Positions 10,160 to 20,180 of a stretch of DNA of 64,000 bases are shown piece after piece. Source of the DNA: Symbiodinium sp. CCMP2592 (Eukaryota; Sar; Dinophyceae; Suessiales; Symbiodiniaceae). A program made the position numbers and the translations under genes. The notes under the pieces are model-generated. The model was not told the DNA's origin. It searched no databases and saw only the letters and a list, made by a program, of their open reading frames with translations. Location: positions 846,931-910,930 of the forward strand of contig CAJNDT010000502.1 in NCBI GenBank assembly GCA_905221615.1, in the 5' to 3' direction. Numbering within the stretch: position 1 is the first letter of the stretch; each line of letters opens with the position of its first letter.

Positions 10160-10288
10160 ATGTCTCCACAATGCGCCAGGAGATAAACGAAAAGCTGTTT
10201 GGCTTGGAAAGCACCGACGCTGCAGGCAGAGTGACAACCTTGAGGGTCGCAGTTCATGGCTTCCCCTCGTGCTCCAGTTGCCTAAGTT
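10160..10288 (+). CDS. candidate internal exon
   Basis: After acceptor gtcacctag the frame reads DVSTMRQEINEKLFGLESTD then AAGRVTTLRVAVHGFPS and a CSSCLSC run. A donor lies near gtaggtt. An HP-A fragment starts 16 bp downstream. No domain is assigned; the Cys cluster could be a partial zinc-binding site. Confidence 0.45.
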
Positions 10289-10303
10289 GTAGGTTACTAA
10301 CCA

Positions 10304-10386
10304 TATGGGAGTTTCCGAAATTGGGGGTAATTACCTGATTTTGGGGTCGTTTTGATGAGGATACTACTATTTAGGGGTACCATAAG
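10304..10386. mobile_element. HP-A element, truncated copy
   Basis: Starts tatgggagtttccgaaattg and carries ggggtcgtt...gatactactatttagggg but lacks the closing gaaactccc arm. Confidence 0.55.
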
Positions 10387-10394
10387 TTGTAGGC

Positions 10395-10507
10395 TCGGAT
10401 GCCCAGTAGTACCCTTATTCCCTTGTTGTAGTCCTAGGTTCCTTATACAGTTACCCTATACCAAACAGGGAGCCCTTTTTTTAATCCCAGGTTACTGGGC
10501 ATCCTAG
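10395..10507. mobile_element. HP-F element, copy 4
   Basis: Complete hairpin from ggatgcccagtagtaccc to gttactgggcatcctag. Confidence 0.65.
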
Positions 10508-10630
10508 ATCCCTAAACCCTAAACCCTAAAACCCTTAAACCCTAAACCTTTATAGATTCCCTAAACCCTAAACCCTAAAACCCTTAAACCCTAAACCTTT
10601 ATAGATCCCTTTAAAGGAACCCTACAGGGG
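10505..10630 (-). repeat. CCCTAAA array with TTTAAAGGGATC-type modules
   Basis: Two near-identical 55-bp direct repeats of ccctaaaccctaaaaccctt plus cctttatagatccc, the module that also sits in many hairpin loops. Confidence 0.7.
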
Positions 10631-11017
10631 ATGTGTGGCCTCACGTACCCATGTGACCGGGGGAGCCCAGGGTTCTGAGAAGTCGCGCCGGCAAAATTTT
10701 TGGGAACGCGCCTACAGATTAGGTACTGCCCCCATACAGTAAGAGTCTACCTTTTTAGGGTTCCTTAATAAGGTTTCCTTTTATGAGTCCTTAAAAAGGT
10801 AGGTTAGGTACTGCCCCCTTGCAGTAAGAGTCTATAATGGGGCTACTATTAAGGTCCTAATGTATCTATATTATGAGTATTATTCAACTATTGCTGAGTG
10901 GGGGCCGTACCCCGTACCAGGCTCTAGGGTTTACCTGGGTTTAGGGTTCAGGGATTTAGGGTTTAGGGTACCAGGCTTTAGTGTTTAGGGATGGTCAGGC
11001 TGTTCCTGAGTTGTCAG

Positions 11018-11174
11018 GGAAGCTGAAAGCCGTCCACTGCGCACAGCATTCACCAAGAGCGTGAAGGACGAATGGGGACCTGTGGCTGAGCTGGGTCGGA
11101 ATTGGAATAATGAGGACATGGTCATTCATGGATATACCGGAGCAGACGGAAGAATCGCTCGCGAAGGAGAAGAT
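11018..11174 (+). CDS. internal exon, unknown conserved-looking protein
   Basis: A 157-nt block between gagttgtcag and gtaatt. It reads EAESRPLRTAFTKSVKDEWG, then PVAELGRNWNNEDMVIHGYT, GADGRIAREGED. It is rich in charged and aromatic residues with no low complexity, and is one of the most protein-like exons in the window. No family is recognised. Confidence 0.52.
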
Positions 11175-11578
11175 GTAATTGACAATCTTACAGTAGTCTT
11201 CGCAGTTCCTCCGTATAACTACATTATAACCTAACCCTGAAAGCCCTATGATGGTGATTTATTGTATTTGACGACACCGTTGACGTGTTTCGTGTTTTTT
11301 CACATGGCAAGGTCTCTATTTTCGGGTCCCTTTTTTTTGGTCCCCAAAATGGTACGGCACCCTAATTTTACGGAATTACCCATATACAATCCATGCAGTA
11401 ACTATAAAAACCCTTAAAGATGCCTGTAACGAGCCCTCCAATTGACCTTCGCTTAGAGAACTACCCATATAGAACTCTTACAGTACCTTTACAGTAACCC
11501 TAAAAAGGAAAACCTTTATAGATGAACTACCCAGATACGACGAATCAAGCTTAGCACCGAGATTTTCTAGTCTCGCAG

Positions 11579-11632
11579 GCCGCACCGCTGTGTTCTATGC
11601 CGATGCAGATGGCATCAAGGACGGGGCGCTCT
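11579..11632 (+). CDS. candidate ankyrin-type exon
   Basis: After acceptor tagtctcgcag the frame reads RTAVFYADADGIKDGAL, resembling the G-x-TA-hydrophobic start of an ankyrin repeat. It ends at a gttgaa donor or runs to a TGA five bases later. Confidence 0.4.
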
Positions 11633-12260
11633 GTTGAAAGGGTGTCCCTCTTCGTAAATAGGCCATGTAATGGTAGAAAGTATGCATGCTCAGCATAATC
11701 ATAGTCATGCCGAATATGTGTGTGTGTATAGACACGTTTTCTTATATGTATGTTTATGAACGTATCTATGCATCAATGTAGGTAGGTATGTATGTAATTA
11801 CCTATACATAGGTGCTGTTCCCCTTGTGTTTTGTCCACCCCAACTCCCCCCCTAGTTCCCCCAACAGTGCTGAAGACAGGGGTTCTTCCATCAAATCAAA
11901 GAGGCACAGACTGCTGTGCTCGCGAGGCAGGGCATTTGCGTCTCCATCAGTGCGATTCCAACCTCGCTGCCGTTGTTTTGTCGCAGTGTTTGTGTAAGAC
12001 CAAATGAGGCAAACGTGGGCAAACTTCAGAATTGCAAATACAAAGTACTTAGCCAAATACTTGTTGATGGCTTGAAAAACTAATGAATATACATCTCACA
12101 CGAACAGTGGTGTTAATTCTGTGAATCTGAATCTTATTTGTTAAAAAAGGCAGAATGTGATGTAGGGGTTGTGTAACCCACGTTTTTGAATGCTTGGGCT
12201 TCCCTGGTGTGAAGGTCCGGACTTGTCCCCAAGACCTACAACCGGTTGCTAGCTGTTGTT

Positions 12261-12368
12261 CCCCAAAGGGTCCTGAATACTGTTAGGGGGATACTTCCCC
12301 AAATCATAGCAGCAATTCCTACTATAAAAGCCCTGCAGTCTACCATATAGGTACATAGGACCCTTTGA
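12261..12368. mobile_element. HP-J element, copy 2
   Basis: ccccaaagggtcctgaatac, ggatacttccccaaatcata and ctaccatataggtacatagg in the same order and spacing as the other copies. Confidence 0.6.
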
Positions 12369-12539
12369 TTTCTTACACTTTTAATTACGGGTTCCTGTGC
12401 TCATGTAGTATATGCACCGGCCTTGATGTAGTCCAGGTATAGGTACCATAAGGCCAACATGTGTACTTCATGGTGCATGGACCCTTATTCTTCTGACGAG
12501 TTGAAATTTCGAGCTTAAGTAGGTATCCCTCCAAGTCAG

Positions 12540-12651
12540 GCAGCTACATGCTTGGGATCTGCTGGGCAATGACTTACCCAGAGGCGAGTTTGCAACGGTA
12601 GACATTGAATTGTGGATAGACTCTTACAACTACGTTATGTTTCAAGGCTAG
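12540..12651 (+). CDS. candidate exon
   Basis: After acceptor ccaagtcag the frame reads QLHAWDLLGNDLPRGEFATV then DIELWIDSYNYVMFQG to TAG, with possible donors gtagac and gtccaa. Its aromatic, globular composition is distinct from the repeats around it. Confidence 0.42.
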
Positions 12652-12828
12652 TCCAAGACACATTAATTATGTGGTTTGGGAGTGCCTCAGACTCCATATC
12701 ATTACACACCCACATCAACCCTAAACGCCTCCGTTAAAGAACTACCCTGAATCCCGAACCTTCAAACCGAAGCCCTACGCCCTATAAACCCTAGAGTCCT
12801 CTGATTCTGGGTTTCTGGTGGCGTTGAA

Positions 12829-12920
12829 CCCTAAACCCTAAACCCCAAACCCCAAACCCCAAACCCTAAACCCTAACCCCTAAACCCTAACCCTTAACCC
12901 CTAAACCTTAAACCCTAAGC
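12829..12920 (-). repeat. interstitial CCCTAAA array
   Basis: About 90 bp of near-perfect tandem ccctaaaccccaaac units, one of the cleanest telomere-like tracts in the window. Confidence 0.85.
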
Positions 12921-12945
12921 TTGCGTCTCAAAGAGTTCACTGCAG

Positions 12946-13008
12946 GAGCTCGCAGCTTTGGGCCCCAACTTCGACCATATTTCCGGCCATGAGGGCCTTC
13001 CGGGCAGC
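12946..13008 (+). CDS. candidate internal exon
   Basis: A 63-nt phase-0 block between ttcactgcag and gtttag, reading ELAALGPNFDHISGHEGLPG. It sits between two telomere-like arrays. Function unknown. Confidence 0.42.
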
Positions 13009-13384
13009 GTTTAGGGCTTCAGGGCTTTGGGGTTTAGACTTTAGGGCTTTGGCTTAGGGCTTTAGGGCTTATAGGGGTTTAGGGTTTAGGCTTCAGGATT
13101 CCGTCGAGATTTTCGTTGAGGATAGAGATCTTTTTGGTCTAGCTTTCTCTAAGGGGTTCGGGGTTTGAGCGCTTAGAGCTCTTTAGTTTCAAAGCCTTAC
13201 CCAGACGATTCTACATATGATCGCCAAAAAGGAACTACTTTTCAGGATGTCCAGGGTTCGGGAGTTGCCTAGGCCTGGAGTTTTCCAGGAGTCTCAGCGC
13301 CTTGGGGGTGAAGTAGGGGTCTGAGATCTAGGTCATACTGTATTCCCAAACCCTGCGAAATAGTCGGTCACGATCAGTTAGTTT

Positions 13385-13455
13385 TACCCGTAGGCTCTAA
13401 GGACTCGTATCTTAAGGCTTTTGGGCCCAACGACCATACGATGTAAGACCTTTTG
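13385..13455. mobile_element. HP-N element, copy 1
   Basis: ttaaggcttttgggcccaa with an inverted gaccttttggcc partner. Relatives lie at 22.2, 25.3 and 60.6 kb (cccaaaagcctta...ggcctttgg). Confidence 0.45.
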
Positions 13456-13525
13456 GCCAGTTTGAGCCTTAGGGATAGGGTAAGACCCCTGAAACAAAAT
13501 AGTAGGTCACGACCCGTTCGTTTCA

Positions 13526-13576
13526 GGGTTAGGGTTTAGGGGTTTAGGGTTTAGGGGTTTAGGATTTAGGGTTGTA
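13526..13576 (+). repeat. TTTAGGG array
   Basis: Five to six tagggtttaggggtttaggg units. Confidence 0.75.
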
Positions 13577-13714
13577 AGGCCCCCTGAAACAGTAGGCGTT
13601 GGATCGCCAGGTAGAGCCCAAGGCTTTCGGGCGAAGTTGAGGGCTTATGGAGGTAACAACACGGCGAGGGCCTTTCCACTCTTGGACTCTGCATCTGGAC
13701 CTGCTTACATACAT

Positions 13715-14026
13715 ACACACACATATTTACATACATATATATATATATATATGTATATACTGTATATATGTATTCATGTATATATGATATGTATATATAT
13801 ATATATATATGTGTATCTACCGTTTGATTTTCCTGTACATGCATGTGTATATGTGTGTATATATATATATACATATCAAAAAAAGATGTAGCTAGTTATT
13901 TGGCTATATACACATGTGCACCTAACTATTTATGTACCTGTACTTCTATTTCGATGTGTATTCCTATCATTCCTGTGTCTTTGTGTGTGTATGCATGTAT
14001 GTATGTATGTATGTATGTATGTATAA
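13715..14026. repeat. TA-rich and (TATG)n microsatellite block
   Basis: (TA)n/(CA)n runs, then a perfect (TATG)n tract of about 35 bp at the 3' end. The open frames here are low-complexity artefacts. Confidence 0.8.
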
Positions 14027-14310
14027 ATGTAAGGTAGTGTCGTGTAGTGTAGCTGTAAGTATACGCATGTTGATACCATGACAGTCTGTGTGATTGCTGT
14101 TTATTGTTTTAACTCTTGGTTTTTTTTCACGACTACTTGATTATCGCTTGCAGTCCCCCCAGCAACACGAACAACATGTACAGTGTAGGGGATTTCGTTT
14201 TTTTTGAGGGGGGGGTTTGGCGTGGTGTTAACGCTTGCCTCTTGCGAGGTGCTGGAAGGTGAAGGTTTCGAAGTTACGTTTAGGATTCAGGCTTTAGGGT
14301 TAGGGCCCAG

Positions 14311-14469
14311 GGTCTGACTTTTTGTTCCGGATCAAGATCGAATTTGCGAGTGCTTGGCAAGACCGAAAAGGGAAAGTCTGATCCGTTCATTTCCAAAAAA
14401 AGGAAAGTTGAGTCCAAATCCCACCTTGCTGCTTGCGTAGCTGCAGCCAAAACCACTGAACAATGTTGA
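14311..14469 (+). CDS. candidate exon with basic KKRKV stretch
   Basis: Phase-0 frame after acceptor agggcccag reading SNLRVLGKTEKGKSDPFISK, then KRKVESKSHLAACVAAA, closing at TGA. KKRKV resembles a monopartite nuclear localisation signal. The opposite strand also holds overlapping open frames, which are considered shadows. The 3' border is unresolved because the next exon starts only 16 nt after the stop. Confidence 0.42.
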   Translation, partial: GLTFCSGSRSNLRVLGKTEKGKSDPFISKKRKVESKSHLAACVAAAKTTEQC

Positions 14470-14485
14470 TGGAAACAATTCGCAG

Positions 14486-14626
14486 GAATCCCGCATTGCA
14501 TGGAGTATCTTGACGCTGTTTGAACTCAAGTGCATCATGATAATAATCTCGTTCAAGCAGATTCAAGCCTATAACACGCGACGAAGCCACACCCGAAGGC
14601 ACAGAATTGCCCAAAAGCCTTTGAAT
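14486..14626 (+). CDS. candidate exon with GTGAGT donor
   Basis: A 141-nt (47-codon) phase-0 block between aattcgcag and gtgagt. It reads ESRIAWSILTLFELKCIMII then ISFKQIQAYNTRR and HTRRHRIAQKPLN: a hydrophobic stretch followed by a basic one, possibly a membrane-proximal or helical segment. The canonical donor strengthens the call. Confidence 0.5.
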
Positions 14627-14691
14627 GTGAGTCTGTAGAGCCTTAGAATGACGTATATAAACCCCGGACAGCCTCCGATATATGCTTGCGG

Positions 14692-14880
14692 CACTTGAAG
14701 GATCATTCGACTTGGTAATTCAGGCTATAAGTACCGTACTTGGGGTTATAAGTAGCTATTACAAGTATAGTTGTAAGTAAGGTTTTAAGTACCGTAATTG
14801 GGGGGTATAAGTAGTGTATAAGTATAGCTGCCTTGCTTATAGCTTATAACCCCAAGTTAGTAAGTCCCATGATCCTCTAA
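14692..14880. mobile_element. HP-B element, long copy
   Basis: Left end cacttgaaggatcattcgac, right end tagtaagtcccatgatcctc. The ggttataagta body is repeated, so the copy is longer than the roughly 110-bp standard. Confidence 0.65.
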
Positions 14881-14979
14881 ACGGGATGTTGTCCACTTGC
14901 CGCCCAGATCACCCGGGCGCGACAGCCTTTATGATGCTTGTCTGACACTGTCGCGGTTGAGTGGCTTAGGGTTCTAAAT

Positions 14980-15091
14980 ATATGGGTAGTTGTCACAAAA
15001 TTATGGTCCCTGTTTCGGGAAACCTAAATATGAGGTGCCGTCTCATATTAAGGACCCAAAAAAAGACCATCATTTTGACAGCCACCCATAT
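14980..15091. mobile_element. HP-E element, copy 2
   Basis: tatgggtagttgtcacaaaa and ccatcattttgacagccacc arms with a gccgtctcatattaagg loop. Confidence 0.65.
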
Positions 15092-15127
15092 TTTCTTGGT
15101 TGTATAAGGGTTCTGCTTATGCGTTCT

Positions 15128-15330
15128 ACAATGGCTTCGGTGGGTTGAGGTGAGGTTCAGAGCGCAGGGTGCACGATTTAAGGTCCTGAAAACAGTTAGG
15201 CTTTGGACCGTTGTGACGCCACTTGCAAAGGACCCCAAAACCCCCCGAAATCCTCCAATGATATTGGGCCGGGCATCTGGCTTGAAGATAAGATTCATCC
15301 TTTCTTCTTGAGGAGGTTTGACTGGCTTCG
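15128..15330 (+). CDS. low-confidence coding block
   Basis: One + frame reads QWLRWVEVRFRAQGARFKVL, KTVRLWTVVTPLAKDPKTP. A second + frame and two - frames are also open, so the coding strand cannot be fixed by eye. Confidence 0.25.
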
Positions 15331-15694
15331 GGTTGGGAGCCTGCAAAAGCCGCTGCGCAGGGGTGCCTTTCGGCCTGTGCAGGGATGTGCAAGGGCTGTA
15401 TGAGGAGTTCAAATCCATCTGTATTGGAGTTCAGAGGGGGTTTGACAAGAAACTTGCAGATGAACCCTACACCCGAAACCCGAAATCGTAATCCCTAAAC
15501 GGCTTCTATATTCAACGAAACCGTAATCCCTAAACGGGTTCTGTACCCAAGAGGAAGGTTAGGATTTTGGCGAGTATATGATTATTAGGTACTTGGACCC
15601 TTAGGGATAGGCTTTAGGGGTATATAATGGGTTTGGGTTTAGGGTTTAGGGTGCTTTGCGGCGTTAGAGCTTAGGGTTTCTTTTCCTTACACAC

Positions 15695-15805
15695 TCCCTA
15701 AGGGTCCAAGTACCCTAATAGTATAGGGTTTCAAGGTCCAAAATCCATTCAGAGTATGGATTTTGGGCTTAAAGCCCTACTACTTGGGTACTTGGACCCT
15801 CTGGG
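15695..15805. mobile_element. HP-G element, copy 1
   Basis: ctaagggtccaagtacccta and gggtacttggaccctctggg are inverted arms. A half copy (gtacttggacccttaggg) lies 100 bp upstream. Confidence 0.6.
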
Positions 15806-15900
15806 ACTTCCATGGCGGCAAGAAACCCCAAACACGAGTCGACAAGTGCGTTTGCCACACGTTCAGCGCAATGAGTTTCAATGCAGTGATGTTTGGGAGC

Positions 15901-15950
15901 TCTGATGATGTTGACGACGATGATGATGACGATGATCACGATGATCACGA
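15901..15950. repeat. (GAT)n microsatellite
   Basis: gatgatgttgacgacgatga with interspersed GATCAC units. It would encode Asp/His if translated. Confidence 0.7.
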
Positions 15951-15957
15951 TGTACTC

Positions 15958-16039
15958 TCACTATCCCTCCAAGGACGTCATAGTTAGGACCCTAGACCCA
16001 TTAAGGACACCATAATAAGGTTTTTGGAGGCATAGGGTC
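15958..16039. mobile_element. HP-M element, copy 1
   Basis: ctatccctccaaggac ... ctagacccattaagg ... tttttggaggcatagggtc. A clear second copy occurs at 50.85 kb. Confidence 0.55.
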
Positions 16040-16323
16040 TTGATTTGAAACACCTGCACTTAACAATCTTCGACTCCACAGCCGAGAGGCCCCAAAGTGC
16101 CAAATACCTAAGCCTTTGAACTCCCAATTCCCTATTCGGGCGCGTTGTCTAGACATAACACACCCATTCACTACAACCCTGCCTTTAGGCAGGCAGTAAA
16201 CAACCAAAGAATCTCCATGAACCCCTTCTCAAACCCTCTAGAACTCCTTGATTCTTAGTCGGGACTGGGGGAATGGATCCACATGATAGTTTCCCTACTA
16301 AGAACCCGGGGGGAAACCCTCAT

Positions 16324-16387
16324 ACGGTTGATGATATAAATCCTGCGTAGGCGTAACACATAATAAGGTAGTGCAGGATTTATATCC
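16324..16387. mobile_element. HP-D element, shortened copy
   Basis: acggttgatgatataaatcc and gcaggatttatatcc arms with the centre reduced to about 25 bp. Confidence 0.55.
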
Positions 16388-16499
16388 TAAACCCTGACCC
16401 CCTATAGATCCCTTTAAAGGGACCCCCCAAAAAAAAGTATTCTTAAAGGATCCCTTTAAAGGGAACCCAGCCGTATCACCTGAGGGCGGCATCCTACAG

Positions 16500-16560
16500 A
16501 GGGGACCTCGAGCTTATGTCGGCCTTGCTCGATGCTGGCTGCAATGCCTCTGGGCTCAGA
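16500..16560 (+). CDS. ankyrin-repeat exon
   Basis: Between catcctacag and gttcgt, a 61-nt block reads GDLELMSALLDAG then CNASGLR. This matches the second-helix signature of ankyrin repeats (G-x-x-E-x-hydrophobic-x-x-L-L-x-x-G). Ankyrin repeats are protein-binding solenoids. A complete repeat needs neighbouring exons, so the gene is split by introns. Confidence 0.6.
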
Positions 16561-16851
16561 GTTCGTGTTTCGCGTTTAGGATGTAAGACTTAGATAGTGA
16601 ACGGGGGAACTTTAAATTTTTTGGCCTTATATACTAGCTCTCTCTTTGAAGGTTTGAATTTTGTTGGGCCCGGCTGTTGAAGAAGACGGAAGATGTGCGG
16701 AGCCTACGCAGTACCTGAAATTGAGGTACTAAGTATTCAGGAACCCTAGCAGAGAGCTACTAAGTGCCATGAACCCTAAACCCGAAACCCTCAGGAAGAA
16801 GTCGCGAGGGCTAGAAAAAACTCTTCGTTTGAAGTGGTCATAAAGCCCCTG

Positions 16852-17046
16852 ATGAATCATGGGACTTAGTAACTCAGGTTTAACATTTCTTTTTTTAGTC
16901 ATACTTATATTGAAATGCGTAATGGATGATGGAACCTAGTATCCAGGGTTCTGGTTAAATTAAGGTAACTATACTTATACTCATAATTACCTGTAGCCCC
17001 AATAGGGTATCTGTAATCTTACTTACCAGGTCCCGTGATCCTCTAG
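16852..17046. mobile_element. HP-B element, long diverged copy
   Basis: gaatcatgggacttagtaac at one end and caggtcccgtgatcctctag at the other; an internal atggaacctagtatcc looks like a second, inserted end. Confidence 0.55.
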
Positions 17047-17199
17047 CTGCCACTTGGCAGAGCATAGTGAGGGTACATGGGTTTAGTGTTTGGGGTAGTA
17101 TTTTTGACAAGATACATTGTTAGTTCCAGGGTTTAGGGCTTAGGGTCGTAAGTTGACAAAATAAAGTGATGATAGCAGGGTTGTGTAGAAATCTTGCAG

Positions 17200-17288
17200 A
17201 TGTGATGGTGGTTTTCGGTGGTCGCATCATCGTGGCGACGGTTGACACAGCTGTAGCAACAAATTCTGCAGTCTTGTCGAACGTCTAG
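17200..17288 (+). CDS. candidate exon, hydrophobic
   Basis: After acceptor aaatcttgcag it reads VMVVFGGRIIVATVDTAVAT then NSAVLSNV to TAG (or donor gtctag). A beta-rich or membrane-associated stretch; no family. Confidence 0.35.
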
Positions 17289-17402
17289 TATCAGGGCTTT
17301 TGAGTTTGGTGGAAGGGTTTAGGGTTTAGGGTTTGGATGTCCGAAATATCTTGAGTTCTAGATCATTATTGTTGTGGTCGGCTTCTTGATGTTCTTTTCT
17401 GC

Positions 17403-17427
17403 AGAGGAACACTTGACTTTGCTCAGT
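17403..17427 (+). CDS. possible micro-exon
   Basis: A 25-nt open block between tcttttctgcag and gtagtt (EHLTLLS). The polypyrimidine acceptor is strong, but the block is too short to judge by sequence alone. Confidence 0.25.
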
Positions 17428-17544
17428 GGTAGTTGTCGGGTTTCGCCCTGCTTATGAACCCAAACCCTCCCCAACCTCTCCACCCTTCAATTTGCTTCGG
17501 ATGCGCTCCGTTCAGACTCCGCCCATAAGCCTAAACGGTGACTC

Positions 17545-17629
17545 ACCTTTGGTTAGTAGGGCATGGAAGAATGGTAGTAATTGTAGCTATAGTTGTACCC
17601 ATTCCTCCACTCCCTACTAACCAAAGGTA
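17545..17629. mobile_element. near-perfect hairpin (HP-L-like)
   Basis: Inverted arms ctttggttagtaggg and ccctactaaccaaagg, about 85 bp in all, abutting the next exon. Confidence 0.6.
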
Positions 17630-17631
17630 AG

Positions 17632-17762
17632 ATAAGAGGAATACCAAAAGCACTGTGGACGGCACGCCCAAGAAGGAGCCTGAATTGCCGGAAGCTCTGA
17701 AGAACATCCCAAACCTCGAGAAAACGACTTCCAAAGGACAGAGAATGTCTTGGGCATACTGA
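17632..17762 (+). CDS. candidate terminal exon, Lys/Glu-rich
   Basis: Directly follows the hairpin (its end gives ggtaag as acceptor). It reads KRNTKSTVDGTPKKEPELPE, then ALKNIPNLEKTTSKGQRM and SWAY to TGA. The charged, low-order tail is compatible with the C-terminus of the gene containing the ankyrin exon at 16.5 kb; that link is inference. Confidence 0.42.
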
Positions 17763-18018
17763 ACCAGTAAGCCTCAAGTTTTCGGCGTCAGGTCAAAAGC
17801 ACCGGCGGGGGCGGTTGGAATGCGCTTCACTGCGCCGTCGTTGGGGCTACCTAGCCGAAGAAGCTATTTGTAGACATTAGATTTCCAAATAGGTACTATT
17901 TCTATACTTGGAGCCGTAGGGTTAGGACATGTGCTGGGGGAATTTTTGAGCTCGAATTTATGGGCGCCATGCGGGTTCGGAGCTTTCGGGTTCGTGGTTG
18001 AATTCGAAGCGAGGCCCC

Positions 18019-18122
18019 ATGTGGGTGGTTGAAATTAGGGCCCCTTTTTGGGTCCTTATTGTAATACGGCACCTTATATTTAGGGTACCCAAAAAGGGGC
18101 CATCATTCTGACAACCACCCAT
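18019..18122. mobile_element. HP-E element, copy 3
   Basis: atgtgggtggttgaaattag and catcattctgacaaccaccc arms around aatacggcaccttatattta. Confidence 0.65.
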
Positions 18123-18363
18123 GTTATGGAGCAAGGGGGCTGGTTCTTGAAAAATCAGGGCTTGCTGCTTGGGTTTAGCGGGGCGTTTGGGCCTGGGTGC
18201 TGGGTGCGACCTCAACAACGTCATGCACGCTCAGTGAGACCACACTAAGCCCGATAATCCGAGAAACCTGAACCCCTGAAACCCTATACCTCACATTCGA
18301 AGCCTTCTAATAAGCTAAACCTCCAGCTCCTGCACGCCTGCAGCTCCAGTTCCATCCACCACG

Positions 18364-18550
18364 GAACCCTAAAGCCCTAAACCCCAAACCCCTAAACCCT
18401 AACCTCTAAACCCTACACCCCAAACCCTAGACCCTAAACCCTAAACCCCTAAACCCCTAAACCCCTAAACTCTAAACCCTTAAACCCCAAAACCCTAAAC
18501 CCCTATACCTCTAACCCCTAAACCCCTAAGCCCCTCAACCCCTACACCTC
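18364..18550 (-). repeat. long interstitial CCCTAAA array
   Basis: Nearly 190 bp of ccctaaacccc-type units with few interruptions: the longest telomere-like tract in this half of the window. Confidence 0.85.
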
Positions 18551-18569
18551 TCTACCATATACTCCGAAT

Positions 18570-18870
18570 GAAATTCGTAGGCAAGTCCCAAAAAACCTCC
18601 ACAAATTCGTGGCCCAAAAGCCTCCGCAGATTCGTGTGCAAGTCCCAAAACCTCCAGATTCGTGGGCAAGGCCCACACGCCAATCTCTGGATGTTTTCGG
18701 GCCTTGCCCACGATTTTGGGCCCAAAACTTGGTGGGCAAGGCCCGCCTTAGGGTTTTCGCCATAGGGGTTCGGCCATAGGGTTTTGGCCATAGGGTTTCT
18801 GCCTTACGTTTCGGCCATAGGGTTTCCGGCTTAGCCTTAGGGTTTCCGCCATAGGGCTGCTTTCTTAGAG
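18570..18870. repeat. short tandem/inverted repeat cluster
   Basis: ttcgtgggcaagtcccaaaa-type units repeat three to four times and face an inverted gggccttgcccac. Then ggccatagggttttcgccat units (TTTAGGG derivatives) run to about 18.87 kb. Open frames on both strands are by-products. Confidence 0.65.
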
Positions 18871-19039
18871 TTTCGCATAGGCTGAAGGCTCTGTAAGGTT
18901 TGATTTAGGGTTTAAGGCATTGTGACTTTGAGAAAAATGATAATAAACGTTATATTTTCTGAATTTTATGGGATTCTTTGGGCGGGTGGGTTGTTTTCTA
19001 GATCTAAAACCGCTAGCTGACTATAAACTGCTCGATCCG

Positions 19040-19112
19040 GACCCCTAAACCCACAAAACCCTAAATCCCTAACCCCTAAACCCCTAAACCCTAAACACCT
19101 AAGCCCTCAACC
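19040..19112 (-). repeat. CCCTAAA cluster
   Basis: ccctaaatccctaacccc-type units immediately upstream of an exon; they form the 3' end of the intron. Confidence 0.65.
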
Positions 19113-19116
19113 TTAG

Positions 19117-19178
19117 ATGAGGTCAAGCAGGAGATGAACTCCGAAGATAGCAAGTCGGAGGACTGGCACTCTTGCTGT
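19117..19178 (+). CDS. internal exon, acidic
   Basis: A 62-nt block between caaccttag and gtaaag-type donor (gtgtaaag), reading DEVKQEMNSEDSKSEDWHSC. The charged peptide is unlike the repeat background. An HP-A element starts 15 bp after the donor. Confidence 0.48.
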
Positions 19179-19193
19179 GTAAAGATGGCTTCA

Positions 19194-19388
19194 TATGGGA
19201 GCTTCCGAAAAGTTATGGGGTACCTTTAAAGGGATCCTGTAAGGGTTCCTATAAGGGATCTATAGGGTTTAGGGTTTATGATGGGAGTTTCCGAAATTGG
19301 GGGTACCTTATTTTGGGGTCCTTGTAATAAGGATCCTATCATTTAGGTTACTATATTAGGGTCCCCTAATTATCGGAAACTCCCATAT
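19194..19388. mobile_element. HP-A element, compound copy
   Basis: An outer left end (tatgggagcttccgaaa) is followed by TTTAAAGGGATC-type modules and then a complete inner HP-A from about 19278. A perfect 15-bp direct repeat (atggcttcatatggg) flanks the whole unit at 19185-19199 and 19387-19401. Confidence 0.7.
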
Positions 19389-19773
19389 GGCTTCATATGG
19401 GTTCTCCAGAAGAGTTTGTGTAAGGGCTTAGGATTTGAGGGCTTTGGGGGTTGAGGGGTCTAGGAAGTTTAGAGTTTCAGGGCATGATGTTTGCACAGTT
19501 TTCAGTGCACCTCCTTGTGTGTTGCAACCTTGTGCAACATGCCATCATACCAGTGCAATGATACCAAACAGCAGCACGGTAGCAGTGGTATGTGGCAGCT
19601 GCTTTTCTTTTGAAGGAGTGCCTACTGTTTGATTGCTTAGTGCCACTATATTGAGCTAATGCAGACTGTATCAGCTACAGCAGTACAAACACAGTTGTCA
19701 TGTACATTGAAGTGGGTAGTTCTCTAAATTAGGGTCTGTTTTGGGTGCCGTACTATTTGGGGGACCTACGCTA

Positions 19774-19889
19774 CGGGTCCATGTACCCAAATAGTATATA
19801 CATACTTTATGTAGCCTTAAAGTACTCCCTAGATAGGTACTTTGGGGCCAAAGTCCATAGTTATATGCTATTTAGGTACATGGACCCTG
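19774..19889. mobile_element. HP-G element, copy 2
   Basis: gggtccatgtacccaaatag and atttaggtacatggaccc arms around a gtactttggggc centre. Confidence 0.6.
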
Positions 19890-20027
19890 GGGCTTAAAAA
19901 GGGGCCCCAGTTTCGATAATACGAACTGGAATCACAGGAGTAGAAAAAACAAAATCGTAGTAGTAATCTGGTAATGGTAGTAACATTTCAGCCTATTAAT
20001 TCCTAAAAGCCGCGCCCTAATGTTAAG

Positions 20028-20073
20028 AACTAGTCGAAGTCGCCGTCGTCCTGGCAGAGGCGGTGGTAAAGGA
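20028..20073 (+). CDS. possible RS/RGG-type exon
   Basis: Frame reading TSRSRRRPGRGGGKGYYG after a gttaag acceptor. RNA-binding-like composition, but short and compositionally biased. Confidence 0.25.
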
Positions 20074-20076
20074 TAC

Positions 20077-20180
20077 TACGGCTGATGATATGAATCCTGC
20101 AATACCTTAAGGGCCCTAAACTATGGGAATCAGGGTATATTCCTTGTTATGGGTCATGCAAGATTTATATCATCCACCGT
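20077..20180. mobile_element. HP-D element, copy 2
   Basis: tacggctgatgatatgaatc and gatttatatcatccaccgta arms; centre gggccctaaactatggg. Confidence 0.65.

Noticed and set aside
13566-13891. Tyr/Ile-rich ORFs on both strands
   Set aside because: Translations of TA/CA microsatellites.
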